From positions 23,060,694 through 23,124,693 of the forward strand of contig OX424570.1 of NCBI GenBank assembly GCA_949152475.1: a stretch of 64,000 bases of DNA. Direction: 5' to 3'. Origin of the DNA: Terebella lapidaria (Eukaryota > Annelida > Polychaeta > Terebellida > Terebellidae). A program made the position numbers and the translations under genes. Under the pieces are notes generated by a model, which was not told the DNA's origin, did not search any database, and saw nothing but the letters and a program-made list of their open reading frames with translations. Shown piece after piece: positions 1 to 10,533 of the stretch (position 1 is its first letter; each line of letters opens with the position of its first letter).

Positions 1-472
1 TAACGAAATACCGCCAAAATCATACCGGAGGTGCATCATGAGCAGATCTCGGACAAGTTCGATGATGGGTGACCTTGACCTATTTTTCAAGTCGTGGCAG
101 GACTTCGAACTTGATAATACATGAGAACAGGACTTTGTACCTTTTGAACGCGATGCAACCCGCCCAATTGTCGCGGGCGCGACTTATACTTGTTATTTTC
201 TCTTCCGTAGTTTTTAGTTAGGAGGCCGCAGTTTAGAGCTCGCATGCTTCATCGCATGTCTTTTCTCGCATGTCACTTATCGCTTGTCCCTTCTGGTATG
301 TCACTTGTCGGTTGTCTCGCATATCGTACTGGCTTTCCATACTTATCACTTATCAAGCGTCACTTTCAAATTCATGTATCTATTCTGTACAAAACGAACT
401 GATGAAATTGCCTAACTGAACAATAGCGATATTTGGTAATTTTATTCATTGTCTCCGTAGATCTTAGATATA
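1..472. other. 5' flank of gypsy element A, no gene seen
   Basis: No gene is recognised here. Around 240-360 there is a loose run of CGCATGTC / CACTTATCG / CTTGTC-like words, a degenerate simple repeat. The last four bases (TATA, 469-472) match the four bases after the 3' LTR (7446-7449), so this stretch was contiguous with 7446 onward before insertion. It therefore belongs to the 3' side of the trefoil gene unit 1 locus. Confidence 0.5.
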
Positions 473-1177
473 TGTGGCGATTTTGCCCAAAGATCGCGGC
501 AGGCGTCTTTGTTAAACACTAACCAGTTTTACGGCCTTTGTTTCAATCGCTTCAGCTCGAAGCACGCGTTGCCAGGGCAACGCCCTCTAATCCTCTTATC
601 CACTATACTGAACACTGGCTGCTTACGTCATCTCTCGTGTTCTCGCCTCTAGCATAAATACTGTGGTCACATTATGTATGGCCGGAGTTGTCTCAGAGAC
701 TGAGCACGACAGGTGAGCTCTCGCCATGGGCTCCTTGTCTCTGCTTACGTAAAGGCCCGTCCGGCCTCAGGGACGACTTCCATAGGGGGCCCGGGCTGGG
801 GGAGACCGTTGCTGACTCGAGGGCGCAAGCCCTGTGGATCACCGGTCTTTTCCCGCCCGGGATAGTGCGACACAGGCTCTGGCAGACCGTCGGGCTGACC
901 CAGGGTTCTATCCCTGTGACAGTGCCGTCGGCGAGGCTGGCCAGCAACATGCCCACGTGCACGGGTTCTGTGGTGCCGCTCCCATGGCATCTCGAGCTCT
1001 ACAGACAGCTACATTACCATGACGATGTATTATGCATGTTGTAGTTAAGGTGATGATGATGGTGATGAGTTATGATGTGATGTATGACGGCCGGACTCGC
1101 TCCGGACGGACTGTAACCTGGTTGTAGTACTAGTAGAGTACCACCCGGCGCCCCACGTGCGGGCGTCGAACTTTACA
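473..1177 (+). repeat. 5' LTR of gypsy element A
   Basis: 705 bp, TG...CA ends. It aligns along its length with 6797-7445. It carries about 56 bp near 800-880 that the 3' LTR lacks, so the two LTRs have diverged by an indel as well as substitutions. A CATAAATA sequence near 653-660 is a possible TATA box for element transcription. Confidence 0.93.
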
Positions 1178-1232
1178 TTTTCGCGGTGACCAGGATCAGT
1201 CCGACGCCGTCCCATGGCAGCCTACCGTCTCA

Positions 1233-2849
1233 GTGTCTACTCGCTCCCAGGTCATCCGGGAGCAGGTCCGCGGTGGCTCCGGCTCCGTGGAAGGGTGTCC
1301 GGACGATCCGCAGGACCGATTCCAGTCCGCGGACACGTCCCCGACGTCCTTGGCTCCGTCTCCGGACGTAGAGTCGAGCCCTGCGGGGCTGCAACAGCAG
1401 TTGCCTTCGAGGCCGAGCCTCGATGTTTTAGGTGCTATAGGCGGAGCTGGAAACGGCTCTACTCCGCACCTACTCTCGTCCGGACGTCCGTCACGGCCGC
1501 TACTTTTCTCTGCGATGTCTCCGGACGTCCGGAATCGAGTGCCGGCTACCACGGTTAGCTCCGGATGGGAGGACAGGCTGAACCGGCTACCACAGCCGTC
1601 TGGGTTGACTCCCTCGAGAGTCCCCGGCCTGGATGTCGGGCAATCTGTCCAGAATGTGATGGACCAGCTCACCCACTCACTCGATGAGCTGGCCCCCACA
1701 GGCCGCTATGACCGCGGCCGGCCGCCCCACGTTGGGCGACCTGATTGTCGGACACGTTCGCCTTCTCCGCGATACCAGCCACCCTCAGAGCAGCTGACAG
1801 AGAGGGAGCGGCGAATAGGGCAGGCAGCAATGGAAGAGTATAGGCGCTGTCAGTCTGCCGCGCCGAGCGTGAGTCCTGCGACCCCTTTCAACCCAGGGAT
1901 GACTGGTTCGCCGGTCCTCCCTCTGGTTTATCCAAGTCCGCAGGTGCCGGTAACCCATGCTGTGGGACCCGTGCCTGGTCCGAGGCTTGGAGGGACCACG
2001 TTGGCCACCGCTTGCGCTGCTCCGGCAGCCGAAGCCTTGGCCACGTGGACCTATCCTGCCCCGCACAGTGCTCCAGGAGCTAGCTGGCAACCGGCAGCCT
2101 CGGCCCCGAGCTACGCCGGCTACCCTGCCTCGCCTGGGTCCTATCCTGTAGGATCGGCAGGGGCTCCGTCCGCACTTGGTCTCGGTGGGATGTCCGTGGG
2201 CATGTACCCAGCGGCAAGCATGAGCTTCCCAGCTCCCATGTCCGCGGCGTTTGAGTCCGCTCTGGTGGACTCTGCCGCGGGAGCAGGAAGTGCACGGACT
2301 CTGTCGTCTTACACAGCCGACCCCGGAGCTGGCTCTGCCAACCGGGCGTGCTCTCCGTGCGACCGGAGACCAGACCAGACGTCTTGGCAGAAAAAGTTCA
2401 ACGGGGATAACGCCGATCTGGAGGACTACTTACTCCAGGTATGGCGGACGGCTGTGTATGAAGGATGGACCCAGGAGGAAGCTGGGCATATCCTCTCGGG
2501 GAGCCTGGAAGGAAAGGCCCTCCGAGTGATGCAGTGTCTGCCGGTGGGGACAGCTACGTTCGGCGAGGTTGCTAAGCAACTACGCCTGCTGTTCACGCCG
2601 ACGACCAACGAGCGGATGTTCAAGCGAGAGTTCAAAGCTCGGATACACCTACCGACTGAGTCCGTTACTGAGTACGCATTCAATCTGTGCGTACTCGGTC
2701 GGAGAGCCTATCCGGACATGGAAGCCAGTCGGTTTGAACCGATGCTGATCGATCAATTCATCGATGGCCAGCCATACCACATATCATACAGGCTGGCCAT
2801 CCATGAAGACGATCTATGGAGGAGGCAATTAACTCCGCCCTTGCAATAG
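1233..2849 (+). pseudogene. gag: gypsy element A gag (main frame)
   Basis: A 538-codon open frame encodes the structural Gag protein. The first ~370 residues are rich in Pro, Ser, Ala and Gly and look disordered. The last ~150 residues, from the WQKKFNGDNADLEDYL segment onward, resemble the retrotransposon gag capsid region. No in-frame ATG starts this frame: it opens at a GTG, while the nearest ATG (1214) is in another frame, so the start has probably been lost or frameshifted. The normal Gag tail continues in a different frame from 2816, so a second frameshift lies near 2815. The nucleotide motif TCCGGA is unusually common here. Confidence 0.85.
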
Positions 2850-3088
2850 AGGTAGCTGTCTGTGCCAGACAGATGCCTCCAGCCCATGCTCCGGCCCCGG
2901 CTGTTCCTTTGCAAGCGGTGGCACCTTCTCCAGTCAACGCATCGCAGGTGGCCCCATGGTCGGCCCCAGTTCCCCGGGAACCAGCCATGGAGCCCAACCC
3001 TCAGAGGGTTGGTACGCCGGCGTCTCCCCCGGGGATGCCCATACAAGCGGCACCAACTGTCACGTCGTGCTCGTCCTCGGATGAGTAG
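2816..3088 (+). pseudogene. gypsy element A gag tail, out of frame
   Basis: A 90-codon frame begins EEAINSALAIEVAVCARQ. This is the usual helical continuation after the Gag capsid region, followed by a Pro/Ala-rich tail and a TAG stop. It overlaps the end of the main gag frame in a different phase, showing a frameshift in this copy. No CCHC zinc knuckle is visible. Confidence 0.7.
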
Positions 3089-3339
3089 GACCTGGAGGAA
3101 TACGATTACTGTGCGGCACAGATGATTGCGCACTGTGCAGGAATTGATGCTCCGGGACCCACGGAATGCTGTGCGTTCACGTCCGGACACTGCGTCCGGG
3201 GAAAGTTGGTCGGTGGCGCCTAAGGCTGCCCCATCTGCGGACAAGCCGGACGACCCTCAAGTAGATATGACTTCTCCCGAATAGTTCCGCAGCCAAGGCA
3301 GATAACGAGGACTCCGTAGCTGAGCCCAGTGCTCCTGGT

Positions 3340-4137
3340 GATTCCGATCATCCTACGTGCGCACTGGTGAGGGACCCCTGCTGGTACCTGCCCTTGTTTT
3401 TTGGACGGGAGCCGGTCTGGTTCCTCGTAGACTCTGGCTCGGAGGTTACCATCGTAGCCACTGGAACGTTTAAGCGTGAGCCAGCGCTCCGCGACATGGT
3501 GTTGCGGGATCCCGGGCATTAAATGCTCCACGGAGCGGGTAACAACAGCATCTGTATCCACGGTATCATTGATCTGCCTATTACTCTTGGGGACAAGGTG
3601 TACATTACAGAGGCAATCGTTGCAGATATCAGAGCGCCTGGGATCATTGGAATGAACTTTTTGCGGATCCATCGGGTAATCCCCAACTTCAGCGCAGGCA
3701 AACTCCGGATGGGAGAGGACACCCATTTCCTCTTCCGAGCCGGTCCGACTTGTTCATTCCAATTTCGGGCGGCGTGCACTACGCTAGTGCCGCCTTTGAG
3801 CGAGATGATCATTGAGGCGAGGCCGCGTCGTCCCCGCATGCCCCTTGATGGTCGTCCGTGTATAGTGCAACCGGTGAGCAATTTTGCCCGAGAGACCGGA
3901 CTCATGCTGGGTGGGGCTCTGGTCAAGTCCAACACCCGCATGATGCCCCTTCTCATGGTGAACCCCACGGATGCTCCCGTTGTACTACGGCGCGGCTGTG
4001 TGGCAGCTACTGCTACACTCGCGTCGTCTAGTCGAGTTATCCCTGACGATCCTCTCTGTCGTGCTACGTGCGCGGCGGCGGTCGCAGGAGATAATCCGTT
4101 CACCCTGCCGGACCATCTGGAATCTAGAGTTCCGTAG
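3340..4137 (+). pseudogene. gypsy element A aspartic protease and linker, broken
   Basis: The retroviral-type aspartic protease motif V-D-S-G-S is encoded near 3427-3441. A TAA stop follows at about 3520-3522. The frame then reopens (3523-4137) and encodes the I-I-G-M-N-F segment typical of the C-terminal half of gypsy proteases, then the linker that precedes reverse transcriptase. The internal stop and the TAG before 4140 separate protease from RT. In the family this enzyme cleaves Gag-Pol; here it is inactive as written. Confidence 0.8.
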
Positions 4138-4197
4138 GAACGGCTGGATGAGGATCATCTTCAAGTTCTCCGCAAGCTGCTCCGGCAGTATGCGGAT

Positions 4198-4884
4198 GTG
4201 TTCATGAGTCCGGACGGTGTGGTTGGCAAGACAGACGTTGCCAAACACCGCATCGACCTCCTGGATGAGCGTCCTATCAAGCAGTGTCTACGACGACCAG
4301 CGATCGTTCGCCAAGAGGTCATAGACCAGGAGGTGCAAAAGATGCTCGAGCTAGACATCATCGAACCCAGTGATAGCCCTTGGGCCAGTCCTGTGGTTAT
4401 GGTGAAGAAGAAGGACGGCTCGTGGAGGTTCTGCATGGACTATCATAAACTTAACGATGCCACGCGGAAGGATTCATATCCTCTTCCGCACATCGAGGAC
4501 ACCTTCGATGCCCTGGCCGGATCGCACTACTTCTGTGCTCTGGATCTGGCCTCCAGGTATTGGCAGGTCAAAATGGACCAGAGTGATAGGGCGAAAACCG
4601 CCTTTGTTACCAAGAACGGGCTCTACCAATTTAAGGTAGTGCCGTTCTGGCCCTGTAACGCACCAGCGACGTTCGAGCGCCTGATGGAGATGGTCCTCAA
4701 AGGGTTCCTCTGGAAGCGATGTATGGTCTACATCGACGATGTCGTCATGTATGGCCGGTCGTTCGAGGAAACCCTCACCAACCTCAAGATGGTGTTCCAT
4801 CGCATCCGCGAAGCAGGCCTTAAATTGAAGCCTAGTAAGTGCGAACTTTTCGCGCAGGAAATCCTGTACTTGGGTTCATGGTAA
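4198..4884 (+). pseudogene. gypsy element A reverse transcriptase
   Basis: The frame encodes the gypsy RT fingers and palm in order: KDSYPLPHIEDT, ALDLASRYWQ, KTAFVTKNGLYQFKVVPF and the catalytic YIDD near 4731-4742. Two normally invariant positions are changed: the Gly of SGYWQ is Arg, and PFGL reads PFWP. The frame stops just after the LYLGS segment, where RT would continue into thumb and connection. The gene is a fossil of an RNA-dependent DNA polymerase. Confidence 0.9.
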
Positions 4885-5612
4885 CAGGCACCAGACAACA
4901 GGCACCCTGAGTTAGACCAGACCCTGCAAAGATAGAGGCCGTACAGAACTGGCCTCGACCTTGTAACGTGGCGGCCTTGAGGTCCTTCTTGGGCTTCGCG
5001 AGTTAACACCGCTGGTTTATACGAGGCTTTGCGGAGATCGCGCGCCCCCTTACTATCCTCACGGAAAAGGGCGCCGGTTTTTGTCTGGCAAGCTGAGCAG
5101 GCCATCGCCTTCTCGGAACTCCGGCAAGCTTTAGTAGCTGCCCCGGTGCTGCGGCACCCTCGTCCGGATTGTGAGTTCATCCTCTCTTCTCACAGATCAT
5201 GGACGGGCAAGAGCGGGTAGTAGCTTATGCAAGTGTGGCTCTAAGCCGCTCTCAAATGAACTACTGTACCACTCACCGCGAGCTGCTCGCGGTGGTAACC
5301 ATGACCAAGTGTTTCCGGCACTATTTGTTGGGATGCCATTTCCGCTTGCGGACTGATCACAGTGACTGTTCGCTGAGATGGCTCCTAAACTATAGTGAGG
5401 CCGATGGCTTGGTGGCCCGGTGGCTCATCAAACTTCAGGAGTATGACATGCAAATTGAGCACCGCGCCGGAAAGCTGCACGGCAACGCTGCAGGACTGTC
5501 ACGTTGTCATAAGTGCAAGAACCCTAACTGTGCCGGGATGATTCTATTCCAGCGTGTTGGGATTCTTCCTCAGACTCGGAATTGGACCTTCCGGGAAGGC
5601 CGCCCCCTCTAA
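4885..5612 (+). pseudogene. gypsy element A RT connection and RNase H remnants
   Basis: Short frames carry the RT connection (WQAEQAIAFSELRQAL near 5083-5130) and RNase H (CTTHRELLAVVTMTK, RTDHSDCSLRWLLNYSEADG and the KLHGNAAGLSRC end, 5199-5520). The first catalytic motif of RNase H, equivalent to the DTDASG of element B, is missing: the sequence jumps from the EFILSSH region to the GQERVVAYAS region, so a deletion removed a catalytic Asp. Frames shift at about 4885, 5000 and 5190. Confidence 0.85.
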
Positions 5613-6399
5613 CAACACAGCGGCCGGAGCCACAAGAGTCCACCCCGGTGCGTTGGCATCCCGCGTTTGAAGCAGAGGTGCGACTCAGCTCCAGCGAGTC
5701 TTCCTCGAGTCCGGCGGTGTACTCCTCATGGGTACCCTCTGCGCCCTCAGGTGAGTCTGAGTATGAAAAGTCCTTACCCCCCGTGGTGATGGCCGCTCGT
5801 GCGCAGTCGAACGAGTCGGATGAGGAACCGAACTACTTGGGCGGTTACTCTCCGGCACAACTGGCTGCGAAGCAAAGAGCTGACAGTGCTCTGGCCCCGG
5901 TAATAAAAGTCCTTGAGGCCGGCCAGAAACCCTTCAAGGATGAGCGGAAGACCTACAGGGAGGAGACCCAGTCTCTCATCTCCCAGTGGGAAAGACTCTC
6001 TTTGAGGGATGGCCTCTTGTACCGGCGTATGAGCCACCGAGCCCACTGCCTCCCATTTGACAGTTGGTGCTTCCGGCGGAGCTGCGCGAAGAAGTGCTCC
6101 ATCAGTTGCATGACCTCCGGGTGACCGGTCACCTGGGAATCCGGAGGACCGTCCATAGGCTACAACAGCGCTTTCACTGGCCTGGTGGCAGTTTGGACGT
6201 GCAACGATGGTGCGCAGCTTGCCCTCGGTGTCAGGCTCGCAAAGGAGTTTCGGCTCCTGGCTGCCACCACTTGACCACGGTTAAGGCTGGCGCGCCTTTT
6301 GACCGGATCGCCCTGGACATACTGGATACCCATCGGGTCACCCCGCAGGTCCGAGGAGCCAGCCGGCCGGGCGGCCGGGCGGCCGGCAACCCTTTTTAG
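5582..6399 (+). pseudogene. gypsy element A integrase, truncated
   Basis: 5582-6124 encodes the acidic linker that precedes integrase. A frame change at about 6064 opens the integrase N-terminal zinc-binding HHCC region (LHQLHDLRVTGHLGIRR followed by WCAACPRC). The start of the catalytic core follows (PFDRIALDILDTH, with the first Asp). Sequence of the core beyond this point is absent; a GGCCGGGCGGCCGGGCGGCC stretch and a TAG follow at about 6360-6400. The second Asp and the Glu of the DDE triad and the C-terminal domain are lost, probably by internal deletion. Confidence 0.85.
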
Positions 6400-6796
6400 A
6401 GGTACTACCACGTTTTGATCACTCGGTGTGTCGTTTTACAAAATTTCTAAATTTAAAGTTTAACCGTAAAGATCTTTCAAAGACTCGACACACCGTCCCT
6501 TTCGGTGGATGACCTTCCAAGGTCACCACCCTTTCCGGAACACCTCGTTCAAAATTTTAGCTTGTTTATTAGGGTTTATTCAAAATTCAGGAGTGCATTC
6601 GGTATAGTCCGTAATTCCAGGGGTCGTTCCCCATTCTTCCAAAAGGGACCCTTACGGTCCTCGTTTTTCTGCGCCGTGACTTTCTGGTGTCGGCACTTTG
6701 CTTCCTTCCAGTCCCTGCAGGCGATGCTTTCGTCGTGTTTCCCAGTTTTGGGCGCGGGCGGAGCATGTTGGGGACCAACATTGTAAGAAGGGGTAA
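6400..6796 (+). other. gypsy element A 3' untranslated part with polypurine tract
   Basis: No domain is recognised in this stretch. CGGTGTGTCG (6424-6433) and its reverse complement CGACACACCG (6485-6494) form a perfect 10-bp inverted repeat that could fold into a long-loop hairpin. The purine run AAGAAGGGG (about 6786-6793) directly before the 3' LTR is the likely polypurine primer for plus-strand DNA synthesis. Confidence 0.65.
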
Positions 6797-7445
6797 TGTG
6801 GCGATTTTGCCCGAAGATCGCGGCAGGCGTCTTTGCTAAACACTAACCAGTTTTACGGCCTTTGTTTTGATCGCTTCAGCTCGAAGCATGCGTTGCCCCG
6901 GCAACACCCTCTAATCCTCTTATCCACTATACTGAACACTGGCTGCTTACATCACCTCTCGTGCTCTCGCCTCTAGCATAAATACTGTGGTCACATTGTG
7001 TGTGGCCGGAGTTGTCTCAGAGACTGAGCACGACAGGTGAGCTCTCGCCATGGGCTGCTTGTCTCTGCTCACGTAAAGGCCTGTCGGGCCTCAGGGATGA
7101 CTTCCATAGGGGGCCCGGGCTGGGCAGGCTCTGGCAGACACAGGCTCTGGCAGACCGTCGGGCTGACCCAGGGTTCTATCCCTGTGGCAGTGCCGTCGGC
7201 GAGGCTGGCCAGCAACATGCCCACGTGCACGGGTTCCGTGGTGCCGCTCCGATGGCATCTCGGGCTCTACACATGGCTACATTATCATGACGATGTATTA
7301 TGCATGTTGTAGTTAAGGTGATGATGGTGGTGATGAGTTATGATGTGATGTATGACGGCGGGACTCGCTCCGGACGGACTGTAACCTGGTTGTAGTACTA
7401 GTAGAGTACCACCCGGCGCCCCACGTGCGGGCGTCGAACTTTACA
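6797..7445 (+). repeat. 3' LTR of gypsy element A
   Basis: 649 bp, TG...CA, same ends as 473-1177. It lacks about 56 bp present in the 5' LTR and differs by scattered substitutions, consistent with an old insertion. It is followed by the TATA duplication at 7446-7449. Confidence 0.93.
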
Positions 7446-7481
7446 TATACATACAGCATGTACGAGTTGACAAGAACTAAC

Positions 7482-7609
7482 TTTGTAGAAACACCATATG
7501 GTTCCAATCTGGCTGTTGTTATAGCAACAACCTCTGCGTTTGCACCACTCTCCAGTCGGTTCCGAAGGCCCACAGTCAATCCTGTCTCCAGGGGCAACGT
7601 CACACATAT
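7482..7609 (-). CDS. Trefoil (P-type) domain exon, gene unit 1
   Basis: This 128-bp exon lies between a consensus acceptor (TTGAAAG at its 5' side) and a donor (AAA|GTTAGT). It enters in phase 1 and ends in phase 0. It encodes a P-type trefoil domain: CDVAPGDRIDCG, CKRRGCCYNNS and IWCFYK, with the family's six Cys and the RGCCY and WCF signatures. Trefoil domains occur in secreted mucosal and zona-type proteins and can bind glycans. It is about 85% like the exons at 16466 and 20637. The gypsy LTR begins only 37 bp beyond its donor, so any later exon of unit 1 lies past the insertion or is lost. The complete gene structure is inferred. Confidence 0.85.
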
Positions 7610-7689
7610 CTTTCAAGAATAGCAAGTGAAATGGACTTCTATCGAACGTAGTTACTATGCTACCAATTTTCCTCGTAAGGATCAAAAAA

Positions 7690-8350
7690 GTTACACATAC
7701 TTACTTACTCACTCACTTTCACGACAAATTACTTATTTACATGCTTACTTTCACGACTTTTTACTTACTTCCACGGTATTTTACTTGCTTACTCACTTAC
7801 TTGCTTACTTACGATCACGGCTCAATTAGTGATTGATTACATACTTATGAACTTACTCACTTACTTACGTACTTACTCACTTTCACGACTTTTTACTTAC
7901 TTACTTTCACGGTTTTTTACTCACTCACTCACTCACTCACTCACTCACTCACTCACTCACTCACTCACTCACTCACTCACTCACTCACTCACTCACCAAC
8001 TCACTCACTCACTCACAGACTCACAGACTCACTCACTCACTCACTCACCAACTCACTCACTCACTCACTCACCAACTCACTCACTCACCCACTCACCAAC
8101 TCACTCACTCACTCACTCACCCACCAACTCACTCACTCACTCACTCACTCACCAACTCACCCACTCACTCACTCACTCACTCACCAACTCACTCACTCAC
8201 TCACTCACTCACTCACTCACTCACTCACCAACTCACTCACTCACTCACCCACTCACTCACTCACTCACTCACCAACTCACTCACTCACTCCTCACTCACT
8301 CACTCACTCACTCACTCACTCACCAACTCACTCACTCACTCCTCACTCAC
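7690..8350 (+). repeat. (CTCA)n tetranucleotide array
   Basis: From about 7918 to 8350 the sequence is almost pure CTCA repeats, interrupted by frequent ACCAACTCAC and CCACTCAC variants that form a higher-order pattern. The preceding 200 bp (7697-7915) is a degenerate TTAC/CTCA version. It lies in the intron between the EGF and trefoil exons of unit 1; the EGF donor is only about 43 bp away. Open reading frames through it are simple Thr-His-Ser-Leu repeats and are not genes. Confidence 0.97.
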
Positions 8351-8393
8351 TTTTCTGAGATGTAAAACTCCTCATATTCAGTTAGTCACTGAC

Positions 8394-8504
8394 CTGTTTC
8401 GCAGTGCTTTCCACTGAATCCCGCCACACACAGACAGCTGTACGACGTGTCCTGGTTGATGCAGGTGGCGATGTTCTCACATGGGGAGGTGGTGCAGTAG
8501 TCAA
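8394..8504 (-). CDS. EGF-like domain exon, gene unit 1
   Basis: This 111-bp exon has phase-1 boundaries on both sides (acceptor TAACAG|TTGAC, donor ACAG|GTCAGT), the classic shuffling EGF exon. It encodes DYCTTSPCENIATCINQ followed by YSCLCVAGF and KHCETG, giving six Cys in the C-x4-C-x5-C-x8-C-x-C-x8-C EGF pattern. The Asn-Ile replaces the Asn-Gly of the other copies. It is joined in frame to the PAN exon upstream (8968-8665) and the trefoil exon downstream (7609-7482). Confidence 0.88.
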
Positions 8505-8664
8505 CTGTTACGATGAATTGATGGCACATAGATATACGAGTGAACATCAGGAATGGGGAGTAACAAAAGTGGTCGCCGTATGAAACAAATGCTCAAAGAA
8601 GTGACATTTATTTTTATGTATTTTTCCTTTCATTCGGTTCATCAGTCGAGTTTTCATCACCAAC

Positions 8665-8968
8665 CTGGTCTTCTCAAAAGGACATGTTTTCCAACTGACG
8701 GCTGTAAGTCCCAATCCAGAACTCTCGAAATTATATCGCAATTGTAGTGATCCTGAACGCTTCCAAACATAGCGGCTATGCAATGATCATTCCTCGCACA
8801 AAACGATGCACACTCGAAAAGCCCTCTAGATGTGTGACTGGAATTAACCACTGCAGATGCCAGTTGCAGATGCTTGAGAAGCTGATAATTTCCTTGGGAA
8901 CTAGCGGCTAATATTCTTATTTTTAGTACCACTGTCGCAATCCAGAACACAATCGGGAGAGTTCCCAT
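8665..8968 (-). CDS. Signal peptide plus PAN/apple-like exon, gene unit 1
   Basis: A first coding exon from ATG at 8968 to a phase-1 donor (CCAG|GTTGGTG). The first ~24 residues are hydrophobic (IVFWIATVVL) and read as a signal peptide. The rest fits a PAN/apple-like fold: C-x3-C-x5-C (ECASFCARNDHC), an Ala-Ala-Met-Phe strand, then a fourth Cys in YNCDII, ending QPSVGKHVLLRRPG. Such domains bind proteins or glycans outside the cell. With the EGF and trefoil exons this makes a secreted protein of about 180 residues, possibly with more exons. I do not recognise the exact architecture as a named gene. Confidence 0.8.
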
Positions 8969-10125
8969 TTTTATCCTTACCTTCTATCAGACTCTACGAG
9001 CGATGTTTTGCAGTAAATGGTGAAGTAGTATTTAGATATGTATGGAGTTTCATTGATCAATGAAATACGAGCCTGGACTTCTACTTCATGACACAATACG
9101 TTTACCAGGATCGTAGCGCTAATGGAAATTCACACAATACATGTCAAATTTAACTCTAAACTCTCAATAATTATTGCCTCTTGTTACTACATTATTGTCA
9201 CGGGTTACAATGTAATAAAATAGTAGTACATAGTGGCTAATATGACAAGGAATTTGTTATGCTTTTCTCGATCTTTTTGTACTGAATGTCTTCTATAATG
9301 ACTTCGAATTACAATTCATTCTTGCAATACCAGCTGATTTTTACTTCAACACAATAGTAGTATAAAAACAAAAGTATGAATATTTCACGTGGACAGCTTC
9401 AGACTTGTTCACAGGTAAACAATAGCTGCATGAAACACTTCTCTCACAGGATGCTAAACCTCGTTTCTACTTCATGTTTGAAGAAATGGAAGAAAGTGCA
9501 GCATACACTACTTGGGGCCCAATAAAGTACATGAACTTTAACTATTACAGTACCTTTAGATTACCGCACTCAGCTTCTCGCTTTCATGAAAGCAGTTAAC
9601 AATAGAAAATGTATTATCATTATCTTCCTGGTAATACATGTAGTTCGGAATTTCTGGATAATATATTATTTCCAATAATACCTTAGCACTCATTACATAT
9701 TCATCACATCATGTGATGCAACTCAGTTCTTTAAGATCATGTGAACATGAGAAACCTTATAATACATATCAGATATACTCCAAATTTCATGTAATGAATA
9801 AAAGTTATTAGGTATCAAAATATTATTTCCAATAATAACATAGATAATTATTATTCAATGATAACTTCGCTAATGTTTACTGAAAAAATATGAACTCATT
9901 ACATATTCATCACATCATACGATGCAACACAGCTGTTTATGATCATATGAACATAGAAGGCCTGATAATGCATATCATATATACTCCAAATTGCATGTAA
10001 TGGATAAAAGTGAATGAAAACGATACGTGATGAGCTGGGACATGAAGACCAACAACATAGTATTATCACTGATTCGTTTTAATGTGTCGGGTGTTCACCA
10101 GCGGCTGCGAGATCCTGTTACTATG
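8969..10125 (-). other. Upstream (promoter-side) region of unit 1
   Basis: No gene is seen. The stretch aligns in patches with the upstream regions of unit 2 (17700-18925) and unit 3 (23588-23870): shared blocks include GAAGTAGTAT, CACAATAC, CATGTCAA and, at 10089-10120, GTTCACCAGC. A segment of about 150-180 bp is repeated in tandem (about 9665-9810 and 9820-10010), each copy with ATTATTTCCAATAATA and CATTACATATTCATCACATCAT. Transcription signals could not be placed with confidence. Confidence 0.55.
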
Positions 10126-10533
10126 TATGAAAGTGATATTGGGAGAAAGTTATCATTTTTTGCCATACATTTTTGACCGAACGAAGAAGACATAATAGTT
10201 ATATATCTGAACTTGTATGCCCGAACAGGTGCCTCTTTCTCGTTGATTTCGTTGTGAATTTCTGCTGAAGATAATTTGAGTTTGTTGACTTTACCGCCAT
10301 TCTCGGTGCTTTTTATCACTTGATGCAATGCGATTTCAGCTTAGTCGTATATGTTCGAGCCAATCGTGAACAAAAGCGGCTGCTAATATTGTAATATGCT
10401 TTAGTTTTTAGTTTAGTTTATTTGGTGTAAAAAAAATGTACATTTGACTATTATGATCAGGTACATAAAATAGCACCGAGGTAGCACAAGAAAGTTACTG
10501 AACACTTATTTCCATTGTGGCCCTCTGAAACAT

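Larger units (their letters stand above)
473..7445 (+). mobile_element. Decayed Ty3/gypsy LTR retrotransposon (element A)
   Basis: Two similar direct repeats (473-1177 and 6797-7445), both starting TGTGGCGATTTTGCCC and ending AACTTTACA, flank remains of gag, protease, reverse transcriptase, RNase H and integrase in the normal Ty3/gypsy order. TATA on both outer sides is a 4-bp target duplication. A purine-rich tract (GAAGGGG) lies just before the 3' LTR. The coding part has several frame breaks, lacks the first catalytic RNase H motif and lacks most of the integrase catalytic core, so the copy cannot be autonomous. No clear tRNA primer-binding site follows the 5' LTR. Its pol closely resembles that of element B at the other end of the window, so both are likely from the same gypsy branch. 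Confidence 0.95.

Noticed and set aside
2847-2849. Programmed stop readthrough at the end of gag in element A
   Set aside because: The stop is TAG followed by AGG, and the true continuation of Gag is in another frame, so this is a frameshift from decay.
7829-8365. 178-codon open frame of Thr-His-Ser-Leu repeats
   Set aside because: It is the simple translation of the CTCA tetranucleotide array; no gene signals.
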